From JBFLXB01 sp964570625 (GTDB taxonomy: Bacteria > Nitrospirota > Nitrospiria > 2-01-FULL-66-17), in assembly GCA_964570625.1 (NCBI GenBank), contig CAZMYW010000009.1, positions 49,056 through 113,055 of the forward strand: a stretch of DNA of 64,000 nucleotides, in the 5' to 3' direction. A model generated the notes under the pieces. That model did no database searches. It saw nothing but the letters and a program-made list of their open reading frames with translations, and was not told where the DNA came from. Positions within the stretch are counted from its first letter, which is position 1. Each line of letters begins with the position of its first letter. Made by a program: the position numbers and the translations under genes. Of the stretch, positions 24,636 through 31,687 are shown piece after piece.

Positions 24636-26819
24636 GTGTTGCCGCCTTGTCGTGCGTTGATCAGGCGCTTGGCGTCGTCTCGCTCCCTCCTCATCCTCTG
24701 CTCCTGGTGTGCCGTCGTCTCGTGTTCCGGCCGTCCGTGGAACAATCCGTATCCGCCGGTTGATGAAGGGAAAAACATCCTGTATTCCTCGTTCGAGGAA
24801 CGCCCCAAACACCTGGACCCCGCGAGGTCGTACAGCGAGAACGAGGCGGCGTTTACCGCCCAGATCTATGAACCGCCGTTGCAATATCATTTCTTAAAAC
24901 GGCCATACGAACTCGTCCCGTTGACCGTCACCGACATGCCGCGTCCGATCTACCTGGACGCTGAGCACCGCCCGCTGCCCAACGACGCGTCCGTCGAGCA
25001 CATCGCGTACAGCGTGTACGACATCCGAATCCAGCCGGGAATCCGTTACCAACCCCACCCGGCTTTCGCGGTCGACGCCCTCGGGGGACCCGTGTACCAC
25101 GAGGGTTCGCCCGGCGGGCTCGACCGTATCCACACGCTCGCGGACTTTCCTGAGACCGGGACTCGCGAACTCGTGGCCGCGGATTACGTATACCAGATCA
25201 AACGCCTGGCTCATCCCAAGGTGCACTCGCCGATCTTCGGGCTGATGAGCGAGTACATCGTGGGGCTCGACGAATACGCCGGGGTATTGGCCAAAGCGCT
25301 CGCTGATCGCCCGAACACGTTTCTGGACCTGACGCAGTACCCGCTGGACGGCACGGCAGTGGTAGACCGCTATACCTATCGGATCACGGTCAAGGGGAAA
25401 TATCCGCAAATGGTGTACTGGCTGGCTATGCCGTTTTTCGCGCCGGTCCCGATCGAAGCCGACCGCTTCTATTCCCAGCCCGGCATGGCGGAGAAAAACC
25501 TGACGCTGGACTGGTATCCGGTCGGCACCGGACCGTTCATGCTGACCGTGAACAATCCGAACCGTCAGATGGTGTTGGAGCGCAACCCGAATTTCCACGG
25601 CGAGCGGTACCCGGCCGAGGGGGAGTCGGCCGATCAGGAGACCGGGTTGCTCCACGACGTGGGTGAACCGCTGCCCTTCATCGACAAGGCCGTGTACAGC
25701 CTGGAGAAAGAAAGCATTCCGTACTGGAACAAATTTCTCCAGGGTTATTACGACGTCAGCGGCATCAGTTCCGAGACGTTCGACCAGGCCGTGCAGATGA
25801 CCGGTCACGGCGAGGTCGGGTTGACCGACGCGATGGAGGCCCAAGGCATCCGGCTGGTCACGTCCGTCGAAACTTCGATCTTCTATTTGGGCTTCAACAT
25901 GCTGGACCCCGTGGTGGGGGGATACTCCGACCGGAGCCGCAAACTCCGCCAGGCGATCTCGATCGCCTACGACGACGACGAATTCATCTCGATCTTTCGC
26001 AACGGACGCGGAAGTGCCGCGCAAGGGCCGATCGCGCCGGGGATCTTCGGGTATCTCGACGGGTCCCGCGGCATCAATCCCTACACCTATGATTGGGTGA
26101 CCGACCGGCCCCAGCGCAAGTCCATTGCCGACGCGAAGCGACTGCTGGCCGAGGCCGGGTATTCCAACGGCCGCAACGCGCAGACCGGCAAGCCGCTCGT
26201 GCTGCATTTCGACGTGACCGCGGGCGGGCCCGACGATAAGGCGCGACTCGACTGGGTGCGCAAGCAGTTCGCCAAACTGGACGTGGATCTGGAGATTCGC
26301 GACACGGACTACAACCGCTTCCAGGACAAGATGCTCCGCGGAGACGCCCAGATCTTCCAGTGGGGGTGGAACGCCGACTACCCCGACCCGGAAAATTTCC
26401 TGTTCCTGCTCTACGGCCCCAACATCAAAGTGGGGAAAAACGGCGAAAACGCGGCGAACTACCAGAACCCGGAGTTCGATCGGCTGTTCGAGCGCATGAA
26501 AAACATGGACAACGGCCCCGAACGGCAGGCCATCATCGATCGGATGGTGGAAATCGTCCGGCGCGACGCGCCGTGGGCGTTCGGGTTCCACCCCAAGCGA
26601 TTTACCCTGCACCACGCCTGGTACCGGAACACCAAACCCAACCTGATGGCGAACAACACCCTGAAATACAAACGCATCGATCCTGCACTGCGCGCGCAAC
26701 AACGGGCCGCCTGGAACCGGCCCCACCTGCTCCCGATCGCCGTGGCGTTGCTCGTGCCGGTTGCGGCGGTGCTGCCCGCGGTGATCCGACACATCCGGCG
26801 GAGCCGGGTTCCGGGATGA
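24636..26819 (+). CDS. Peptide-type ABC transporter substrate-binding lipoprotein (SBP family 5)
   Basis: 727 aa, large for the family. The GTG start is followed by a basic hydrophobic signal and lipobox VVSC near residue 30. The body matches OppA/DppA-like proteins: an early LDPARSYSE segment, VGTGPFML, NPNFHG, and a late WGWNADYPDPENFLFLLYGP. Unusually there is a C-terminal membrane helix (LLPIAVALLVPVAAVLPAVI) followed by basic residues, so the protein may be anchored at both ends. It overlaps the first permease gene by 4 nt. Substrate is unknown; oligopeptides are likely. Confidence 0.85.
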   Translation: MLPPCRALIRRLASSRSLLILCSWCAVVSCSGRPWNNPYPPVDEGKNILYSSFEERPKHLDPARSYSENEAAFTAQIYEPPLQYHFLKRPYELVPLTVTDMPRPIYLDAEHRPLPNDASVEHIAYSVYDIRIQPGIRYQPHPAFAVDALGGPVYHEGSPGGLDRIHTLADFPETGTRELVAADYVYQIKRLAHPKVHSPIFGLMSEYIVGLDEYAGVLAKALADRPNTFLDLTQYPLDGTAVVDRYTYRITVKGKYPQMVYWLAMPFFAPVPIEADRFYSQPGMAEKNLTLDWYPVGTGPFMLTVNNPNRQMVLERNPNFHGERYPAEGESADQETGLLHDVGEPLPFIDKAVYSLEKESIPYWNKFLQGYYDVSGISSETFDQAVQMTGHGEVGLTDAMEAQGIRLVTSVETSIFYLGFNMLDPVVGGYSDRSRKLRQAISIAYDDDEFISIFRNGRGSAAQGPIAPGIFGYLDGSRGINPYTYDWVTDRPQRKSIADAKRLLAEAGYSNGRNAQTGKPLVLHFDVTAGGPDDKARLDWVRKQFAKLDVDLEIRDTDYNRFQDKMLRGDAQIFQWGWNADYPDPENFLFLLYGPNIKVGKNGENAANYQNPEFDRLFERMKNMDNGPERQAIIDRMVEIVRRDAPWAFGFHPKRFTLHHAWYRNTKPNLMANNTLKYKRIDPALRAQQRAAWNRPHLLPIAVALLVPVAAVLPAVIRHIRRSRVPG

Positions 26820-27793
26820 CCAGGTACCTGATCCGCCGCCTGCTCTACGCGGTGCCGATTCTGATCGGCGTCAATCTCATCACGTTCGTGCTGTTTTTCG
26901 TCGTGAACCCGCCGGACAACATGGCGCGTATCCAGCTGGGGATGAAGCGGGTCACACCCGAGGCGATCGCTAAGTGGAAACACGAACACGGATACGACAA
27001 ACCGCTGTTGTGGAACGCCGCGGCCCTAGGCGGGACCAAGATCACCGAGACCATCTTCTTCGAGAAGTCGCTCGCGTTGTTCGCTCTTCAGTTCGGGAGC
27101 GCCGACGACGGCCGCGATATCGGCTACGACATCCAGCAGCGGATGTGGCCCAGCCTCGCGATCGCGGTGCCGATTTTCCTCGTCGGGATCTTGCTCAACA
27201 TCACCTTCGCGATGACGCTGGCGTTCTTCCGCGGGACGTACCTCGATCTCTGGGGCGTGGTGGCGTGTGTGATCTTGCTGTCGATCTCGACGTTGTTCTA
27301 CGTGATCGCCGGACAATACGTGATCGGCAAGTTGCTCAACCTCACGCCCATCTCGGGGTATGACACGGGCACGGCTGCGGCGAAGTTCCTGATCTTGCCC
27401 GTGTTGGTCGGGGTCGTGAGCGGCATCGGCGGAAGCACGCGCCTGTACCGAACGGTGTTCCTGGAGGAGATCGGCAAAGACTACATTCGCACCGCGCGCG
27501 CCAAGGGCTTGTCGGAAACGCGCGTCCTCTTCACCCACGGCCTCAAGAACGCGATGATCCCGATCCTGACCGGCGTGGTCGTGATTATCCCGGCCCTGTT
27601 CTTGGGCAGCCTGATCCTAGAATCCTTTTTCGGCGTGCCGGGCCTGGGCAGCTACACCATCGACGGCATTCGCTCGCAGGATTTCGCCATCGTCCGCGCC
27701 ATGGTGTTCCTGGGTTCTGCCCTCTACATCGCGGGGTTGGTCCTGACCGACGTGTCGTACACATTGGTTGATCCCCGGGTGCGACTGGAATGA
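26816..27793 (+). CDS. Peptide-type ABC transporter permease (OppB/DppB family)
   Basis: 325 aa. It begins MTRYLIRRLLYAVPILIGV, standard for DppB-like permeases, has about six membrane segments, and carries the EAA loop DYIRTARAKGLSETRVLFTH that docks on the ATPase. ATGA overlap joins it to the binding protein, and it overlaps the next permease by 4 nt. Confidence 0.93.
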   Translation: MTRYLIRRLLYAVPILIGVNLITFVLFFVVNPPDNMARIQLGMKRVTPEAIAKWKHEHGYDKPLLWNAAALGGTKITETIFFEKSLALFALQFGSADDGRDIGYDIQQRMWPSLAIAVPIFLVGILLNITFAMTLAFFRGTYLDLWGVVACVILLSISTLFYVIAGQYVIGKLLNLTPISGYDTGTAAAKFLILPVLVGVVSGIGGSTRLYRTVFLEEIGKDYIRTARAKGLSETRVLFTHGLKNAMIPILTGVVVIIPALFLGSLILESFFGVPGLGSYTIDGIRSQDFAIVRAMVFLGSALYIAGLVLTDVSYTLVDPRVRLE

Positions 27794-29226
27794 TGTCGAT
27801 CAAGCCCGTGCTGCTCTGGACCGACGCCCTCCTGTTCGTGCTGGTCGGGCTGGCCGTGGCCGCCGCGCTGCATACGCGGCGGCGGGAACACTTGCGCGCG
27901 CCCTGGCGCGCCGTGCGGCGGCGCGGGTTGGGGATGGCCGCGTTGGTCGTGCTGATCCCGTACGTCGCCATCGGGTTGTTGGACTCCCTTCACTTCCGAT
28001 TACCGCTCCCCCCGACGGACACCTCCGCGACGCCGACCCGCGTGGATTACGCGACCGAGGTGTTGAGCGTGCTCGACGTTCTGGTGCGGCCGGTGAAGCA
28101 GCGCGTCGAAAAAACGTATTCCGCGCCGTTCGCCACGCACCTCTACGCCAAAGAAACGATCGAGCGTCCGGACGGAACCCAAACGCGGGATTTCCCGCGC
28201 CTGCGCCATGGCGGCGCGCACCTTGCCGATCCGGTGGCCGATCGCAGCCAAGACATCGCCGCCACCTCGCTCTCCGGACTGGTCCACGGCGTGTTGGCCT
28301 GGGTGCTCATCGTCGTTGCGGTCGTGACGTGGCAAACGCGCCTTCACGACGTGGCCTGGCTCGACATGCTCCGCCGTCTCGTTCGGGGTCGCACCGACAC
28401 CCCGTGGCGGGTCATCCTGGCAACCGCGGGCGTGTTGGTGGTCTTGGGGTGTGTCGTCGGCAATCTGGCCGTGAAGTACCACGTCCTGGGAACCGACAAG
28501 GTCGGGACCGACGTGTTGTACTTGTCGCTCAAAAGCATCCGCACCGGAATCGTGATCGGCACGTTGACCACGCTGATCATGTTGCCGTTCGCCGTGCTGT
28601 TCGGCATCATGGCCGGCTACTTGAAGGGATGGGCCGACGACGTGATCCAGTACGTGTATACGACGCTGAGTTCCATCCCCGCGGTGTTGTTGATCGCCGC
28701 GGCGATCTTGACGCTCCAGGCCTACATGGCCCTGCACCCCGAACTGTTCGACACCGCCGCTGTTCGCGCCGACGCGCGGTTATTGTTTCTGTGCGCCATC
28801 CTGGGGGTGACCAGCTGGACGGGCCTGTGTCGGCTCTTACGCGGCGAGACCTTGAAGTTGCGGGAAGCCGAATACATCCAGGCGGCGCGGGCCTACGGCG
28901 CGGGGTCGCTGACCATCATGTTGCGACACCTCTTGCCCAACGTCATGCACATCGTGCTGATCACGGTGGTGCTCGACTTCAGCGGCTTGGTGCTGGCCGA
29001 AGCCGTGTTGTCCTACGTGGGCGTCGGGGTGGATCCCTCCACCATCAGTTGGGGCACCATGATTAACGGCGCCCGCCTCGAGATGGCGCGCGAGCCGATG
29101 GTCTGGTGGTCGCTCACCGCCGCGTTCACGTTCATGTTCACGCTCGTCCTGGCCGCCAACCTGTTCGCCGATGTGGTCCGGGACGCGCTGGATCCCCGTC
29201 TCACGCACGAGCGCAAGGCGGCTTGA
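27790..29226 (+). CDS. Peptide-type ABC transporter permease (OppC/DppC family) with long N-terminal region
   Basis: 478 aa versus about 300 normally. The C-terminal 280 residues are a normal permease, with the EAA loop EYIQAARAYGAGSLTIMLRH and late GPxx-type segments. The N-terminal region holds two extra membrane helices, a polar stretch of about 100 residues (residues 75-165), and another helix. No ATPase gene follows: the next gene is a promoter-driven groES-like gene. The transporter must use ATPases encoded elsewhere. Confidence 0.88.
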   Translation: MMSIKPVLLWTDALLFVLVGLAVAAALHTRRREHLRAPWRAVRRRGLGMAALVVLIPYVAIGLLDSLHFRLPLPPTDTSATPTRVDYATEVLSVLDVLVRPVKQRVEKTYSAPFATHLYAKETIERPDGTQTRDFPRLRHGGAHLADPVADRSQDIAATSLSGLVHGVLAWVLIVVAVVTWQTRLHDVAWLDMLRRLVRGRTDTPWRVILATAGVLVVLGCVVGNLAVKYHVLGTDKVGTDVLYLSLKSIRTGIVIGTLTTLIMLPFAVLFGIMAGYLKGWADDVIQYVYTTLSSIPAVLLIAAAILTLQAYMALHPELFDTAAVRADARLLFLCAILGVTSWTGLCRLLRGETLKLREAEYIQAARAYGAGSLTIMLRHLLPNVMHIVLITVVLDFSGLVLAEAVLSYVGVGVDPSTISWGTMINGARLEMAREPMVWWSLTAAFTFMFTLVLAANLFADVVRDALDPRLTHERKAA

Positions 29227-29252
29227 TTCGGGAGGCGAGGCCTCTCTATAAT
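29223..29252 (+). promoter_or_regulatory. Sigma-70 promoter for the groES-like gene
   Basis: TTGATT (29223-29228) and TATAAT (29247-29252) are spaced by 18 nt. The -35 overlaps the permease stop codon, and the gene starts 84 nt further on. Confidence 0.7.
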
Positions 29253-29335
29253 TTACGCACTGATGTTCGGACACATGCGGTAGGGCGCATGACGCTCCGA
29301 GTTCGCAGGAAAGAAATGAAAAACAGGAGACCCAC

Positions 29336-29668
29336 ATGAAGATTCGACCATTACACGATTGGGCCGTAGTGAAACAGTCCCCAGGCGACGAGCGCACCTC
29401 CGGCGGCCTGTACATCCCGGATGCCGCGAAAGAGAAACCGCAGCAAGGTGAGGTCATCGCGATTGGCGAAGGCCGGTGGAAGTCCAAGGACGAGGACAAT
29501 TTCCGATCCACCAAGAAGAAAGCGACCGACGAGAAAGTCTTCGTCAAGACCACGTTGAAACCCGGCGACAAGATCCTCTACGAAAAGTACGCGGGGTCGA
29601 AGGTAACGGTCAACGACGAAGAGTTCGTGTTGGTGCGGGAAGAGAACGTCCTGGGAATTTTGGCCTAG
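29336..29668 (+). CDS. groES: Co-chaperonin GroES-like protein with a central insertion
   Basis: 110 aa, with AGGAGA before the ATG. The fold-defining segments are present: MKIRPLHDWAVVKQ, ERTSGGLYIPDAAKEKPQQG, and the C-terminal GDKILYEKYAG plus EEFVLVREENVLGIL. Between strands, about 15 extra charged residues (roughly KSKDEDNFRSTKKKATDE) are inserted compared with a 95-aa GroES. No groEL is adjacent. GroES heptamers cap the GroEL chamber; this may be a second, specialised copy. Confidence 0.88.
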   Translation: MKIRPLHDWAVVKQSPGDERTSGGLYIPDAAKEKPQQGEVIAIGEGRWKSKDEDNFRSTKKKATDEKVFVKTTLKPGDKILYEKYAGSKVTVNDEEFVLVREENVLGILA

Positions 29669-29670
29669 GC

Positions 29671-29791
29671 GCCCGTCCATGAAAGGCCATCTGCGGCGTT
29701 GCCGCTGCGCATCCGGTGCTCACGTACCCACCTCGTACGCTCCGGTCCGGTGCTCACGGCGCCTGGCATCTGGCGCTTTCCTGAACGGGCT
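29671..29791. repeat. Intergenic palindromic repeat copy 1
   Basis: About 121 bp bounded by GCCCGTCCATGAA and TTCCTGAACGGGC, starting 2 nt after the groES-like stop. It contains CATCTGCGGCGTTGCCGCTG and two GGTGCTCACG blocks around GTACnCnnnTCGTACGCTCCGG. The rest of the gap to 29841 has nothing else. Confidence 0.85.
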
Positions 29792-29841
29792 CGACGCGCC
29801 GATTCGTTCAAACTCCTGAATTTGAACCCGTTGAACGCTGG

Positions 29842-30423
29842 TTATCTGGCAACCTGGGCCTTGATCAATTGATACGCAGCCATGAGCTTGCGGAGTCGCG
29901 GCTCATGGCTGCGGTCCCCGCCATTGGTATCCGGGTGTAGTTCCTTCACCAATTTGCGAAACGCGGCGGTAATCAACGCCGGTCTCGTGTCCGACTCCAC
30001 ACCGAGGATTTCGTACGCCTCGGTGAGCGACGCGACTTCCGGTCGCGACTGATCGGCCTGTCCGTTGTCTCCCTGAGATTGCCGGAAAAAGTTGAAAAAA
30101 TTGATCCGATGCCGCCGTCGCATGGGGCGCTGGCGCAGCCCGGCATCGATCTCTTCGCAGCGATCCTCGAGAATGAGGAACCGCGCCTCAAAGCGCTTCA
30201 GCGCGTCCACGTTGTCCAGCGAATCAAAATCCGCCGTGACGCGACAGAACAACGATTCGAGTTCCTCAAACGCCTCTTCGTGCCGGAAATAGTGATCGAC
30301 CTGGTGCTCGAGCAGATGGTCGAGCGCAAACTCCATCCCGGCGCTGATCTTCCGCTGGAGCCGGTCCATGCGCTCCCGCAGGGCGTCTTGCAAGGCGAAG
30401 AACCGGGACGAACCGTCTCTCAT
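29842..30423 (-). CDS. Protein with C-terminal J domain
   Basis: 193 aa. The N-terminal 120 residues are helical and charged, probably coiled-coil. A C-terminal J domain begins at EAYEILGVESDTRP and includes the essential HPD motif in KELHPDTNGGDRS. J domains stimulate the Hsp70 ATPase. The reversed layout, with the J domain at the C-terminus, suggests a client-specific adaptor rather than general DnaJ. No dnaK is nearby. Confidence 0.8.
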   Translation of the reverse strand: MRDGSSRFFALQDALRERMDRLQRKISAGMEFALDHLLEHQVDHYFRHEEAFEELESLFCRVTADFDSLDNVDALKRFEARFLILEDRCEEIDAGLRQRPMRRRHRINFFNFFRQSQGDNGQADQSRPEVASLTEAYEILGVESDTRPALITAAFRKLVKELHPDTNGGDRSHEPRLRKLMAAYQLIKAQVAR

Positions 30424-30467
30424 CGGCGAACGGGATTACGCGCGGGTCTGAACGATCGGAGATCGGC

Positions 30468-30588
30468 GCCTGTCTAGGAATGCGTCAGATGCCAGGCGCC
30501 GCGAGACCCGGAGCGGAGCGTACTGTATGCGTACGTGAGCACCGGAAGCGCAGCGGTAACGCCGCAGATGACCATTCATGGACAGGTG
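30468..30588. repeat. Intergenic palindromic repeat copy 2
   Basis: Same family as 29671-29791 but in opposite orientation: GCCTGTCTAGGAA at one end and TTCATGGACAGG at the other, with GCGTACGTGAGCACCGGAAG inside. It lies between two minus-strand genes. Confidence 0.85.
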
Positions 30589-30591
30589 CCT

Positions 30592-30780
30592 CTACCCGGT
30601 TTCGGGACCGTAACTGCCCCCATTACAATCCAGACAGATCCAATCGCCATCCGCCATCATCGTCGGCTCACCGCAGAACGGGCACTCGGGTCCATCGCGT
30701 TTGGGGATGACGAGCGGAGGAAGCTCGATGTCATCGGAATCATCGGTCGACACAGCAGATCTCCCTGAGGATGACGGCAT
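30592..30780 (-). CDS. Small zinc-ribbon protein, function unknown
   Basis: 62 aa from the ATG at 30780. The C-terminal half has two knuckles, CPFCGEP and CLDC, separated by 14 residues, typical of a zinc ribbon. The N-terminal half is acidic and Ser-rich. A longer frame exists but would run through the tRNA promoter. It ends next to repeat copy 2. Confidence 0.6.
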   Translation of the reverse strand: MPSSSGRSAVSTDDSDDIELPPLVIPKRDGPECPFCGEPTMMADGDWICLDCNGGSYGPETG

Positions 30781-30815
30781 TTTAACAGAATCGACGGTGA
30801 TTGCGGAGCGCACGG

Positions 30816-30845
30816 TTGCCGCGCCACCCGTCAGAGATGTATAAT
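30816..30845 (+). promoter_or_regulatory. Promoter for tRNA-Leu(GAG)
   Basis: TTGCCG (30816-30821) and a consensus TATAAT (30840-30845) are spaced by 18 nt, 56 nt before the tRNA. Confidence 0.6.
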
Positions 30846-30901
30846 GCCGGCCGCGCGTGGGGTGTGTCCCCTTCTGATCTTCCCCCGCGTCAGGTAGGCG
30901 A

Positions 30902-30985
30902 GCCGAAGTGGTGGAATGGCAGACACGCACCTTTGAGGGGGGTGTGGGGCAACCCGTGGGGGTTCAAATCCCCCCTTCGGCACCA
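30902..30985 (+). tRNA. tRNA-Leu (anticodon GAG)
   Basis: 84 nt, class II tRNA. Acceptor GCCGAAG pairs with CTTCGGC, the anticodon arm is CACCT-TTGAGGG-GGGTG, a long variable arm follows, the T arm contains GTTCAAATC, and the 3' CCA is encoded. It reads CUC and CUU codons. Confidence 0.93.
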
Positions 30986-31041
30986 ACCCCGTCGACGTGG
31001 GCACGGCGACTCGTGCTCCGGAGAAAGGCTGGGCGAAGACT

Positions 31042-31602
31042 ATGACCCTTCCGTCACTGAACCCGCGTGTTCCCCTCAGCCGTCGCTCTGCTGTCTCAAA
31101 GAACACGAACCGAACGCCCGCGGCAGATCCGCTCGCCACGGCGAGCTACATAGAGTTGCCGTGGGGCACGGCCCGCGTCGTCATCGGTCCGCAGGGAGTG
31201 GTTGCGCTCGATCTGCACCCCCCGTTTGACGGCCACTACCCCGTTGCTCCCTCGGCTGATCCCGCCCATCGCAACGTTCACACGCAGTTGCGCGCGTATG
31301 CCCGCGGGCGTCTCACGAGCTTTTCGCTGCCCCTGGACCCGCAGGGCACGCCTTTTCAACGCGCGGTGTGGGCGGCATTGCTGAAAATCCCCTACGGGGA
31401 AACCCGCACGTACGGTCAGGTCGCGGCGGCCATCGGGCACCACGGCGCCGCGCGCGCCGTGGGAATGGCCTGTCGCACGAACCCTATCGGTCTCGTGATC
31501 CCTTGCCATCGCGTGATCGGCGGCAACGGGAACCTCACCGGCTATGCCGGCGGCCTCGCGTTGAAAGCGCGCCTCCTGAAGCAAGAACGCGCCGTCGTCT
31601 GA
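31042..31602 (+). CDS. ogt: Methylated-DNA--protein-cysteine methyltransferase
   Basis: 186 aa from the ATG at 31042; a GTG at 30997 would add 15 residues. The C-terminal domain has the acceptor-Cys motif IPCHRVIGGNGNLTGYAGG, preceded by TPFQRAVWAALLKIPYGETRTY. It repairs O6-alkylguanine by transferring the alkyl group to its own Cys in a suicide reaction. It starts 56 nt after the tRNA. Confidence 0.95.
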   Translation: MTLPSLNPRVPLSRRSAVSKNTNRTPAADPLATASYIELPWGTARVVIGPQGVVALDLHPPFDGHYPVAPSADPAHRNVHTQLRAYARGRLTSFSLPLDPQGTPFQRAVWAALLKIPYGETRTYGQVAAAIGHHGAARAVGMACRTNPIGLVIPCHRVIGGNGNLTGYAGGLALKARLLKQERAVV

Positions 31603-31687
31603 CGACCAATCACGTCCCGCGTTCGATCCACACCGCTCCATTGTGTTGTCCGGCGCGCCTGGTGTAGTGTTGGGCGACGGTCACCCC

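Noticed and set aside
24894..26792. 632-codon minus-strand frame opposite the binding-protein gene
   Set aside because: Antisense shadow; the plus-strand protein has clear family motifs.
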